From contig PEAN01000037.1 of assembly GCA_002753735.1 (NCBI GenBank), forward strand, positions 1 through 36,648: 36,648 nucleotides of DNA. Direction: 5' to 3'. Made by a program: the position numbers and the translations under genes. Positions within the stretch are counted from its first letter, which is position 1; each line of letters starts with the position of its first letter. The notes under the pieces were generated by a model. It saw only the letters and a program-made list of their open reading frames with translations. It did not search any database and was not told the origin of the DNA. Below are positions 17,405-25,875 of this stretch, piece by piece. The DNA comes from Magnetococcales bacterium DCbin4. GTDB lineage: Bacteria > Pseudomonadota > Magnetococcia > Magnetococcales > UBA8363.

Positions 17405-18064
17405 TCACAACCAGTTGGAATCCACCGCCTGCAGAAAGATCACATTGGAAGGAATCCACAGCAGCAGATCATCGCCCGCCTGATAAAAAACCGTGGGATC
17501 ATCGTTATCAGGATTGGGGTCGGTCACATCATTCTTGATGTTGTCCAACTCGAACTCCAAAGGACCCAGTGTACCCAGCCCCATCCGGCTGCCATCACCG
17601 TACAAGCGAAAGGAACCCCGACCATTGGCACCGTGCGAAACCACCATCACCGGAAGGTTGTTCGCCCATAAATTTCCGTTCCCATCATTGACCGTCATGT
17701 CACCGACATCAGTGAGGGTGATCGTATCGGTAAATGCCAGTGTAACCCGGTAGGAGTACAGATGCCCCCACACATCAACCGGGTCCACCCCCAGGCTTCT
17801 CCAAGGTAACCGACCAAACTGGTTGGGATCGGGACAGGGACGGTCCTCATTGCCATCATTATTGATGTCGGGACAAGGCAGATAACCATTGATCGTGACG
17901 AATCCCAACAGATTCTGTTCGATCTCCTGCATGGCCGATTGCATTTTTTCAATTTTGCTTTTGTTGGCCTGCGCCCGGATGGCGGTAATGGCACCCAACA
18001 TCAGGGTTCCCACCACCGCCAGCAGAATGGCCATTTCGATCAGGGTGAATCCCCTTTTGCCCAT
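17405..18064 (-). CDS. Type IV prepilin-like minor pilin (GYLPCP/LPW family)
   Basis: The 219-residue product has a short leader MGKRG and a type III signal, cut before Phe6, with FTLIEMAILLAVVG and Glu at mature position 5. After the hydrophobic helix comes a periplasmic domain with GYLPCPD (about 60-66), LPWRSLG (about 86-92), DVWGHLYSY, LPVMVVSHGANG and AGDDLLLWIPS. The same motif series occurs in the next upstream pilin, so they are paralogues. An ATG at 18088 abuts the previous stop; I prefer 18064 because GGGGTG lies upstream and the leader is of normal length. It is the last pilin gene of the minus unit, probably a minor or priming subunit. Confidence 0.85.
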   Translation of the reverse strand: MGKRGFTLIEMAILLAVVGTLMLGAITAIRAQANKSKIEKMQSAMQEIEQNLLGFVTINGYLPCPDINNDGNEDRPCPDPNQFGRLPWRSLGVDPVDVWGHLYSYRVTLAFTDTITLTDVGDMTVNDGNGNLWANNLPVMVVSHGANGRGSFRLYGDGSRMGLGTLGPLEFELDNIKNDVTDPNPDNDDPTVFYQAGDDLLLWIPSNVIFLQAVDSNWL

Positions 18065-18088
18065 GCCAACACCCCGAAATGAATCCAT

Positions 18089-19717
18089 CTATGGACTGCA
18101 CGCGCTGAACGAATGGTTGACGGTAAAGACCTGAGCACTGTCCTCGGCAAAGTAGCGGATATCCAGACCACTATTTGGAAGGCTGTTGACATCATACGCC
18201 CCCAAACGGATGACAACTGTCCTCGTTGTCCTGTTGTAATCGGCAGCCCCACCGCACGTCCCGGTCTTGCTGGTATCAAGGAACTGGATGTTACAGGTCA
18301 ATGAATAGGGTGCGCCACCCACATAATTTCCCACGAGACTGAAATTGAGATATTCCTCATCCAGTTTGACGGTGGTAGTCCAATTGATGGTGGCGTTGTA
18401 ACACAATGAGGGACCCGCTGCCGGTAACGCCAAACAACCCGTGCCTGAATTGCTGAGGAAACCGGAACGACGACCATAAACCGTATTGTTCCCGGAAATG
18501 GAGACCATCGACCCCAAACTCCAACAACCCGAGTTGGCGCCACTCACCAGGGTGGCGGGAACGGTCGTCGTCGTCGTCGAAGTCGTTGACGAGGTCGAGG
18601 TTGTCGAACTCGTAGATGTGGTCGTCGAGGTCGTCGGAGCCGATGTCGTCGTCGTCGGAGCCGATGTCGTCGTCGTCGAAACCGAGGTCGTCGGAGCCGA
18701 TGTCGTCGTTGTCGGAACAGAAGTCGTCGTCGTCGAAACCGATGTCGTCGTTGTCGGAACAGAAGTCGTCGTTGTCGAAACCGAGGTCGTCGACGTCGAA
18801 ACCGAGGTCGTCGACGTCGAAACCGAGGTCGTAGTCGTCGGAACCGAGGTCGTGGTCGTCGAGACGGAGGTCGTGGTCGTCGAGACGGAGGTCGTGGTCG
18901 TCGGAACCGAGGTCGTGGTCGTCGCAACCGAGGTCGTGGTCGTCGCAACCGAGGTCGTGGTCGGAACTGAAGTCGTGATGGTGGTCGTTGTCAGGCAATA
19001 TTGCGATTGTGCCGCCAACATGCGGCTTTTCAACTTCATGGGTGTGAGATACAGGAGGATATCGTCACCCGCAACCGTTACAAAGGTTGCATCATCATCG
19101 GCATTTTCATTTTCGCCAGAATCTGCAATACCCAGATTATCGCGTTGGATATAACCCGTCGGTCCCTGGGGAGCAGGAGTGATCCGTCCGTCCTGATTAT
19201 GGCCATGAGAGACCACAATGGCAGGCAAGCCGGACCCCATGACGGCTCCAGAGGGATCCTGCACCGTCAAATTAAGGTTGTCAGTCGTACTGCAGTTGAC
19301 GGTGGCATTGGTAAAATTGGGATCGGCATGATAGCTGAAATAATGGGTCCAGGGATCTTTGTAGGGAGATGGAGTCAGGCCCAGGTCGCTCCAAGGGAGA
19401 ACCCCATAGGGAGAACGACATGATCCCCCTCCATCCCGATCCTCGAAACCGTCATAGTCGGCCTGGGGGTTGTCGCTCGCATCCACCCCCACATCGGGAC
19501 ACGGAAGCCGACCATTGATAATGGCATGAGAAATCAACGCCTCCTCAATCGCAACCAGGGAGAAGTTGGATTTTTCCCGCTGCTGTTTTTCGCGCACATG
19601 CGTCATGGTCAGCGTGGCACTGCCCAAAACCACGCCGAGGATGACCAGGACAATGGAAATTTCCACGAGGGAAAACCCATGGCCACCCCGCTTCCCGGTT
19701 GCCGGGTCGGGGTCCAT
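18089..19717 (-). CDS. Prepilin with Thr/Ser-rich mucin-like linker and Cys-rich C-terminal domain
   Basis: The product is about 542 residues. A prepilin leader of 14 residues ends in GGHG before FSLVEISIVLVILG (Glu at mature position 5). The pilin-like domain carries GRLPCPD (69-75), LPWSDLGL (107-114), DPWTHYFSY, LPAIVVSHGHN and AGDDILLYL. Residues about 242-388 are almost only Thr, Ser, Val, Pro and Ala in heptads such as TTTTSVS. The C-terminal domain of about 150 residues has six Cys and several NxS/T sites. I chose ATG 19717 because AAGGA lies 7-8 nt upstream; ATG 19753 is possible. This architecture suggests a pilus-borne display or adhesin subunit with a long flexible, possibly glycosylated stalk (inference). 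Confidence 0.85.
   Translation of the reverse strand: MDPDPATGKRGGHGFSLVEISIVLVILGVVLGSATLTMTHVREKQQREKSNFSLVAIEEALISHAIINGRLPCPDVGVDASDNPQADYDGFEDRDGGGSCRSPYGVLPWSDLGLTPSPYKDPWTHYFSYHADPNFTNATVNCSTTDNLNLTVQDPSGAVMGSGLPAIVVSHGHNQDGRITPAPQGPTGYIQRDNLGIADSGENENADDDATFVTVAGDDILLYLTPMKLKSRMLAAQSQYCLTTTTITTSVPTTTSVATTTTSVATTTTSVPTTTTSVSTTTTSVSTTTTSVPTTTTSVSTSTTSVSTSTTSVSTTTTSVPTTTTSVSTTTTSVPTTTTSAPTTSVSTTTTSAPTTTTSAPTTSTTTSTSSTTSTSSTTSTTTTTVPATLVSGANSGCWSLGSMVSISGNNTVYGRRSGFLSNSGTGCLALPAAGPSLCYNATINWTTTVKLDEEYLNFSLVGNYVGGAPYSLTCNIQFLDTSKTGTCGGAADYNRTTRTVVIRLGAYDVNSLPNSGLDIRYFAEDSAQVFTVNHSFSACSP
18554..18994. repeat. 21-bp-based tandem repeat array encoding the Thr/Ser linker
   Basis: About 440 bp are built of degenerate 21-mers (for example GAGGTCGTGGTCGTCGAGACG on the plus strand in parts) with GTC/GTN triplets that encode Thr, Ser and Val on the minus strand. 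The period of three codons times seven keeps long frames open on both strands. There are no unique spacers, so it is not a CRISPR array. Confidence 0.92.
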
Positions 19718-19821
19718 CGGACGGTCCTTCTCCGAATGAGGACGATGGATCATGGATTCACTTTCCGCCGTTTACAGTGAACGGCATTGTCGATGAATCA
19801 TTCCTGTTTTGCAAGTGGATC

Positions 19822-20571
19822 TCAAGGCGACGCATACCGACTGATGACCCCCATGATTTCGCTACAGCGAATTCCCAGAAGACGATCATTGAACAAAGGA
19901 CTGATCGCAATCCTGGAGGGATCCTCCTGAATGGTTTTGATCACAAAGTTCGTGGTTGCCGTGACATTTTCCTCCTCGAAAAAATGATCCCGAAGGTTTG
20001 TCGGCGTCTGGGTCGGGTCACGCACCTGACGCGTGGGGGAAAACGTCAGCGGGTCGCCCGGTGCAATCAGAATCGCCGCATAATCGCCACTGCCGTTGAG
20101 GGTCAGGTTGTTGCCGTCGCATGCATAGCCATTGGCCGTGGCCGAACCCGATTTGAAGATTCCGGAAACCACATACCAGATGGGGGCGTTGGAGCCGTCG
20201 GTGAATGGCGGCAGGCCCAGGTCGAACCATGGGAGAAAACCAATCGCCATTTGACCATCTGCACCGCCACACGGCCCCGACGCCGCAGCATTGGTTCGAT
20301 AACCGCCCAGGGTCACATTGGCGGGACAGGGAAGCCGTCCAAACTGGCCCGCCGCCCCCGCATTGACCACGGCAGAACCGATCAACGCCTTTTTCGCCCG
20401 GGCCAACAACGCCGCTGAGGAGGTATCGTTACGCATCCGTTTGCTTTTGATCTTCAATCCTTCCAGGGCCATGGAGATCCCACCGATCAGCACCACCGAC
20501 AACAGCAGCAAAAGTGCCGCCCCCTGTTGCCGGGTTCCCGGACCCCCTTTCCGCTCGGATCCTTGGCTCAT
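19822..20571 (-). CDS. GspK/PilX-like minor pilin with the GRLPCP/LPW domain
   Basis: The 249-residue product begins with a charged leader ending RQQG and a hydrophobic helix AALLLLLSVVLIGG that lacks the Glu5 of ordinary prepilins, as GspK-type tip subunits do. The periplasmic part repeats the motif series of the two other pilins: FGRLPCPA, GFLPWFDLGLPPF, an aromatic IWYVVSG and DYAAILIAPGDPL. The ATG overlaps the upstream accessory-protein stop by 4 nt. A role as pilus tip or initiation subunit is inferred from the GspK-like N-terminus. It is one of three apparent paralogues in a row. Confidence 0.8.
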   Translation of the reverse strand: MSQGSERKGGPGTRQQGAALLLLLSVVLIGGISMALEGLKIKSKRMRNDTSSAALLARAKKALIGSAVVNAGAAGQFGRLPCPANVTLGGYRTNAAASGPCGGADGQMAIGFLPWFDLGLPPFTDGSNAPIWYVVSGIFKSGSATANGYACDGNNLTLNGSGDYAAILIAPGDPLTFSPTRQVRDPTQTPTNLRDHFFEEENVTATTNFVIKTIQEDPSRIAISPLFNDRLLGIRCSEIMGVISRYASP

Positions 20572-21446
20572 GGCTCTGGCTCCACAGGTGTCGGAATCGC
20601 GGCACCCATACCCGAATACAACGATTGCAGGGAACCCAGAAATTTCATGACATCGGCGGGATTGACCGTCCCCGGGGGCAGCGATGGAACCTGAAACAGG
20701 GCCTCCGGGTTGGATGCAACCTGGTCGGACTTCTTGCCCGCTGTGGATCCCGCCGCCACGGGCAACACTTCTTTCGCGGCCGTTTTTGCGGATTGCCCCT
20801 CCGGTTGATCTTCAGTTGCCCCCTCCCCCTCCGGTGGCGGTTCCCGCCGGGCCGATGCCCGTTGTCCGGCAGGAACATCCCAGATCCTGACCACCCGTTT
20901 ATCCACGAAATCGAGCGTTTGACCTGGTTTGACCATGAACACCTCCGGTGAATCCACCGAGGAGACCGGCAATCCCGCAGGGGTTGCCGATGTCAGAAAG
21001 GCGGTAAACCCCTCCCCTTGATAATCCTTGCCCCGAGGCAGGGATTTGCCATCCAGCCAGATCTCCCAGGTGCCATTTTCCTTGAAGACCATACCGGTTA
21101 CTGAGACATACCTTGGTCCTTTGACCACCGGGGCTTGTTGTTTGCCCTCTTCCTGCCCGACGACCTTTTCAAGCCCGGCAACCGTCCCACCCTCCCGGCG
21201 CAACCGGTCCAATAGAATCCGCTGCTCAGGGGCATTGAACAACCGCCCCAACATCGACTTTCCCGCCGAATCGCCAACGGACAACGGCACCTCCGCCCCC
21301 ACCGGAACCGGACCCATCCACACCATCCCTCCGGCCAGAAGGAAAAGACACACCGCACCACCGGTCACAACCGGATCTCCTTTCTCCACTTCGGGAACCT
21401 CCATGCCTTCGATGATACCTTGCGCCCCATGGGGATGACAATCCAT
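20568..21446 (-). CDS. Membrane-anchored pilus accessory protein (MshK/PilP-like position)
   Basis: The product is about 292 residues. A short cytoplasmic N-terminus is followed by one membrane segment (about 25-50) and a periplasmic part with LFNAPEQRILLDRLRR and then VSVTGMVFKENGTWEIWLDGK. These two motifs recall MshK, GspB and similar secretin-side proteins, which have LD..R and a small beta domain. A Pro/Glu-rich tail follows. Its place after the assembly ATPase and before the pilins fits an alignment or secretin-coupling role. The start is uncertain: ATG 21446 without a clear ribosome site, or ATG 21404. The stop overlaps the next gene's ATG. Confidence 0.6.
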   Translation of the reverse strand: MDCHPHGAQGIIEGMEVPEVEKGDPVVTGGAVCLFLLAGGMVWMGPVPVGAEVPLSVGDSAGKSMLGRLFNAPEQRILLDRLRREGGTVAGLEKVVGQEEGKQQAPVVKGPRYVSVTGMVFKENGTWEIWLDGKSLPRGKDYQGEGFTAFLTSATPAGLPVSSVDSPEVFMVKPGQTLDFVDKRVVRIWDVPAGQRASARREPPPEGEGATEDQPEGQSAKTAAKEVLPVAAGSTAGKKSDQVASNPEALFQVPSLPPGTVNPADVMKFLGSLQSLYSGMGAAIPTPVEPEP

Positions 21447-21493
21447 CAATCATCAAGATCGCCCGGATGGCATCACCACCCCGGGGATCCAGT

Positions 21494-23263
21494 TCATGGA
21501 TGGGTCTGCAGACGCGAAGAGAGGTCCAATACCCGGCTGATTTCATCCAGGCTGACGATCCCTTTCAATACCAATCGCACCCCATTATCCGCCATGGTCT
21601 GCAATCCTTTTTCATGGGCCAGGCGGGAAAACTCCGTCTTCGTCGCCCGATGCGAAATCAGATTGTCAAAGGCATCATCAATCGGAACGGCCTCCATGAC
21701 CGTAATCCGTCCCTTGTAACCGATGTCATAACAGGCACTGCAACCCGACGCATGATAGATGACGACCGGTTCATCCGCATCGACACCCAGGATCGACCGT
21801 TCCAATGCGTTCGGCGCACTCGGCAATTTGCAATGTGGGCATAATTTTCGCACCAACCTTTGCGCCAGGATACCGACAACATTCCCCGAAAGGGTATCGG
21901 GGGTGATTCCCAGATCGAACAACCTGGGAAAGGCACCCAGGGCGGAATTGGTATGCAACGTGGAGAACACCTTGTGACCGGTCATCGCCGCCCGCAACGC
22001 CATGGTCGCCGTATCCAGATCCCGGATTTCACCCACCAGGATCACATCCGGATCCTGCCGCAACATTGAACGGATCCCCTCCGAGAATCCCAGGTTGGCC
22101 GCGGTATTCACCGAAGTCTGCCGGATCATCTGAATGGGATATTCGACCGGATCCTCCAGGGTCATGATATTGATTTCCGGGGTATTCAAAAAATTCAACA
22201 TCGAATACAACGTCGTCGTCTTGCCACTGCCCGTGGGACCCGTCACCAGGATGATCCCCACCGGGTGTGCCATCATCATCTTCAACGTGAACATGGTCTC
22301 GGAATCCAGCCCCAGATATTCCAGACGCAAAATCCCTTTGTTGCGATCCAGAATGCGCAGGACGATGTTTTCGCCATGCGTCGTGGGTTGCGAGGCCACC
22401 CTGAAATCGATCTCGCGTTTTGATACTTTCAAGGTGAACCGTCCATCCTGGGGGGATCGGGTTTCGGCAATGTTCATCTTGCTCAACACCTTGATCCGGA
22501 CCACCAATCCCGACAGATAATCCCGATGCAGGCTGCGCGTTTCCATCATCACGCCATCGATCCGATAACGGATCCGCACAAAACCCGCCTCCGGCTCGAT
22601 GTGAATGTCGGAGGCATCACGGCGCACGGCATCGGCCAAAAGCGAATCAACCAACCGTACCATGGGATGGCTGAACTCCCCCGCCTCCGCCGAGGCCAGG
22701 CTGTCCAAATCCACGACCCCGGTTTCGATTTCCCGCATGATCCCTTCGAGCGATAGTTCGAAGCCATAATATTTGTCAATCGCCTGGCCAATTTCCGACT
22801 CCCCGGCCAAGACCGATTTGATGGTTGTTCCCGGTTTCAATCGCGCCTGAATCTTGTCCAGGATCCCCACATCCAGGGTATTGGGCATTGCCACCGTCAG
22901 CAATAATTTTTGCTCATCCCAGTCCACCGGCATGATCCGAAAACGTTCCACCAACTTTTTCGGAATCATTTTCACCGCTTCGGGATTGATGTTGGACTGG
23001 CTCAGGTCGATACTCCCCTCCCCCAGTGCAGCCCCCAACAGATCACGCATCACCGCTTCCGGTACCAGATCAAGTTTGACCAGAATGCGCCCCAATTGCT
23101 CCTTTGTTTTTTTCTGTTCGTGCAGGGCGATGCGCAATTGATCCTGCGTAATGATCATCCCCGCCAGCAGCAACTCACCCAGACGGCGGGGTTTGCGTTC
23201 GGGCGCCGGGGGGGACTCAGGTTTGACCGGGGGCGTTCCGGGTGGAGCGGAAGGGGGAATCAT
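21494..23263 (-). CDS. mshE: Type IV pilus assembly ATPase, MshE/PilB/GspE family
   Basis: The 589-residue product is a cytoplasmic motor for pilus extension. The N-terminal MshEN-like part has a well kept first motif (Arg27-Leu28-Gly29, Gly35, Leu43, Leu47, Gln50) and a degenerate second one from Leu57. Known MshEN domains bind c-di-GMP by this double motif. The ATPase core has Walker A GPTGSGKTT (342-350), an Asp box, a Walker B-type motif (QDPDVILVGEIRD) and a His box. A zinc tetracysteine (CPHC at 475-478 and the Cys pair of GCSAC) sits near the C-terminus. The ATG overlaps the MshN-like stop by 4 nt. A second, fused assembly ATPase lies in the plus-strand unit. Confidence 0.93.
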   Translation of the reverse strand: MIPPSAPPGTPPVKPESPPAPERKPRRLGELLLAGMIITQDQLRIALHEQKKTKEQLGRILVKLDLVPEAVMRDLLGAALGEGSIDLSQSNINPEAVKMIPKKLVERFRIMPVDWDEQKLLLTVAMPNTLDVGILDKIQARLKPGTTIKSVLAGESEIGQAIDKYYGFELSLEGIMREIETGVVDLDSLASAEAGEFSHPMVRLVDSLLADAVRRDASDIHIEPEAGFVRIRYRIDGVMMETRSLHRDYLSGLVVRIKVLSKMNIAETRSPQDGRFTLKVSKREIDFRVASQPTTHGENIVLRILDRNKGILRLEYLGLDSETMFTLKMMMAHPVGIILVTGPTGSGKTTTLYSMLNFLNTPEINIMTLEDPVEYPIQMIRQTSVNTAANLGFSEGIRSMLRQDPDVILVGEIRDLDTATMALRAAMTGHKVFSTLHTNSALGAFPRLFDLGITPDTLSGNVVGILAQRLVRKLCPHCKLPSAPNALERSILGVDADEPVVIYHASGCSACYDIGYKGRITVMEAVPIDDAFDNLISHRATKTEFSRLAHEKGLQTMADNGVRLVLKGIVSLDEISRVLDLSSRLQTHP

Positions 23264-25875
23264 GGCACCGACCGGTCAACGGATTCCATGTGCAACACCG
23301 CAATGCGATGACGTACCGCATCGATGTCGAAGTTGACCTTCCTGAACCGTGTGGCCACCTCCAGTGCCTGTTGATAATGATCGATCGCCTCGGGCACACG
23401 CCGAAGGTGATCCAATGCGACCCCCAGGTTGAACATGATTTCCGGATTGTCCCGTTCCAGACGATTGGCATTTCTGAACGCGATCAATGCCTCCGGCCAA
23501 CGTTTTTGCGCAGCCAACAGGTTGCCCAGGAAAAAATGGAGATGCGCCGCCTCCGGGGTATCCCGCAATTGCTGGCGCAAACGACTCTCTTCACCCTCCA
23601 CCACCGCATTGCCCTGAATGCCTGCCAAACCCGCCAGGGCGACGGAATGCCTGGGATCGACACTCAAAATTTTCCGATAATAGAATTCGGCATTACGGAC
23701 ATCTCCCCGCCGCGACGCCACCGACGCCAATCCGAGCATGGCCCCGGGGTCACGCTTGTCTGCGTTGTAGACCCGCTGGAACAACCGCTCCGCCGCCTCC
23801 AAATCCCCCCTTCTGAATGCCTCCGACGCCCGGGCGATTTCTCCGTCACGATGCTCCCGGTTCACCCGCTTCGTTTGCACCGAACCCTCATCCGACACGA
23901 CAGGTTTTCCCTTGTCCGTTGCCGTTCCATGACTTGCACGCAGCGCCGGAGCGACACGGTTGGGATCCGGCAGCGGTTCGAAAACTTCCCGGGCGTTCAA
24001 TGAACTGCCATGGACCGATGAAACCCCCATGGAATCGCTCTTTCCCGGCAAAGAAAATCCACGGCCCTCAACCGGAGGAATTCCCACGGGGTCCTGCTTT
24101 CCCGTGGTGGGAACTCCACGGTCCTGAACTGGAGAAACGTCAGAAATATCACTCTTTACCGGGAAAGGATCATTTTTTGGCACAGACACCACAACGGGTG
24201 GTTTTTCATCAGGAGGGCTTGCCGGCTGTGGTGACTTCACCTCAGGTCGCCCTTTCCCTTCCGCAGTCTGCTGATTTTTTTCCGCATCAGGTTTCCCGGT
24301 CTTTTCCGGAACCGGAGTCGAGCCACCCCCGGATCCAGCCTGGTTCATGGGACCCTGATCACTGCGATGGGCCGGACGCCCCCCCCTGGCAGGTGAAATT
24401 TCATCATCAAAGGGGGCCAAGGCTTCATTGATGAAATAACCTGCAATCCCCACGATACACGTCAACCCTGTCGCACCGATGGCATGAATCCATCGGCGGC
24501 GTTTGACATGCGCTTCGTACTTTTTGCGGGAGGTCATCATCCGCGAGGCTTTCGCCCAGACATCTCCTGTCGCCTTTGGTCCTTCCGACGACCGACCCGC
24601 CGCACTCGCCGTTGCCGGACTGGAGACCTCACCGGCCCCCTCATCCGACCTGATCGGGGAGCGTTGATCGCTGCGTTGCGTCTTTTTCAGGGGCAACCCC
24701 TTGACCACTGAAAGGAAACGATCCGACAAACCGGCCTTCTTTCCTTTGATGGCAGACACTTCACCAGGAGATCCTTGCGCAGCGGACGATCCCTTGGAAT
24801 CTCCAGACAACTCGAATACGGGTTCCAAGGGCGGCGCCACCAACGGCTTCGCAACCGGCGCTACCGTCAGCTCTGGAATCGGCTCTGGGACCGGCGCCAC
24901 CGTCAGCTCTGAAATCGGCTCTGGGACCGGCGCTGCAACCGGAGCCACAACCGAGAGCGTCTCAGGTTCCGGAGCGGAAATCGCACCGTTTTCCGAACCA
25001 CCGGCGACAGTGGGATCCTCTTCAATGGCGACGAATCCCTTCCATTCTTTCTTCGGGGGTTCATCGTCCAACAATTGCAACCCTTCCTCGCGTTCACGCC
25101 CGGAAACGGAAGGCGCGTCCACCACCATCACCGAAAGGTCTTCCTCCTGACCCAAACCGATCTCCATATCAGGCTTGCGGGCCTTGAAGGAAACCTCCTC
25201 ATCCGGAATGACTTCCACGGGGATTTCAGGATTGGAACCGTGGTTGGCACCCGAAGATTCCTCGAAAAAGACCAGCATCTCCAAATCATCCGGAGACGAA
25301 TCCACATTTTCCTTGGGAGTCGCCTTGGGGCCCCCAAGATTTTCGGGCAACGTTTCTTCAATCAGATCATCGACATCCCAGGAGGAAGGGAAATCCCATG
25401 CTTCGGACCACGACTGATCCTGCTTTTGCGCAACGGTTCCGCCTTGGTTCACTGATGATGACGAGGAAGGGGTTACCGGAGCATGGGATGCTTTGTCGAC
25501 CGGTTCCGGTTCAAACGCGATTTCCAAAACCGCTTGATCATGCGACGATTCAGGGACAGGTTCGGCTGCGGGTTTCAAAACCGCTTGACCATGGGACGAT
25601 CCCGGGACCGGTTCCGGTTCGAGCGTGAGTTCCAGAACCGCCTGCCCACGTGACGATTCAGGGACCGATTCCGGTTCAAGCGTGAGATCCAGAACCGCCT
25701 GCCCACGTGACGATTCAGGAACCGGTTCCGGTTTGAGGGCTGTTTTCTGACCGACGGGTACCCCTGTCCCACCGCCCGGGCCACCTGTCACCGGGGCTGC
25801 GTTGGACGGGGAAGGGGAACGTTTTGCGCGCCGAGCATTTTCGGCATTCTTCAGGGTTTCAAGCAACAGACTCAT
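23260..25875 (-). CDS. MshN-like TPR protein, very long
   Basis: The 871-residue product starts MSLLLETLKNAENARRAK, like the cytoplasmic N-termini of MshN/GspB-type proteins. A long disordered acidic and Pro-rich part follows, then one membrane segment (about 462-485), a Pro/Lys/Ser-rich periplasmic linker, and at least four TPR-like repeats (about 690-850). MSHA MshN proteins are usually around half this length; the excess comes from repeats at residues about 50-127 and elsewhere. It overlaps mshL upstream and mshE downstream by 4 nt each. It probably links the inner-membrane machinery to the secretin; the symbol is withheld because similarity is mainly architectural. Confidence 0.72.
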   Translation of the reverse strand: MSLLLETLKNAENARRAKRSPSPSNAAPVTGGPGGGTGVPVGQKTALKPEPVPESSRGQAVLDLTLEPESVPESSRGQAVLELTLEPEPVPGSSHGQAVLKPAAEPVPESSHDQAVLEIAFEPEPVDKASHAPVTPSSSSSVNQGGTVAQKQDQSWSEAWDFPSSWDVDDLIEETLPENLGGPKATPKENVDSSPDDLEMLVFFEESSGANHGSNPEIPVEVIPDEEVSFKARKPDMEIGLGQEEDLSVMVVDAPSVSGREREEGLQLLDDEPPKKEWKGFVAIEEDPTVAGGSENGAISAPEPETLSVVAPVAAPVPEPISELTVAPVPEPIPELTVAPVAKPLVAPPLEPVFELSGDSKGSSAAQGSPGEVSAIKGKKAGLSDRFLSVVKGLPLKKTQRSDQRSPIRSDEGAGEVSSPATASAAGRSSEGPKATGDVWAKASRMMTSRKKYEAHVKRRRWIHAIGATGLTCIVGIAGYFINEALAPFDDEISPARGGRPAHRSDQGPMNQAGSGGGSTPVPEKTGKPDAEKNQQTAEGKGRPEVKSPQPASPPDEKPPVVVSVPKNDPFPVKSDISDVSPVQDRGVPTTGKQDPVGIPPVEGRGFSLPGKSDSMGVSSVHGSSLNAREVFEPLPDPNRVAPALRASHGTATDKGKPVVSDEGSVQTKRVNREHRDGEIARASEAFRRGDLEAAERLFQRVYNADKRDPGAMLGLASVASRRGDVRNAEFYYRKILSVDPRHSVALAGLAGIQGNAVVEGEESRLRQQLRDTPEAAHLHFFLGNLLAAQKRWPEALIAFRNANRLERDNPEIMFNLGVALDHLRRVPEAIDHYQQALEVATRFRKVNFDIDAVRHRIAVLHMESVDRSVP
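25495..25728. repeat. 57-bp-period repeats in the MshN-like gene
   Basis: Four imperfect units of about 19 residues contain PVPESSRGQAVL or SSHGQAVL followed by acidic Pro-rich residues. Nearby, about 24850-24950, a shorter repeat encodes VAPVPEPISEL-type units. Both lie in the predicted disordered cytoplasmic part. Confidence 0.8.

Noticed and set aside
18554-18994. CRISPR array
   Set aside because: Repeats are contiguous and degenerate without unique spacers, and they encode a protein linker.
18486-19154. Plus-strand Val/Glu-rich frame across the Thr-repeat region
   Set aside because: It arises from the 21-bp periodicity of the repeats and has no known domain.
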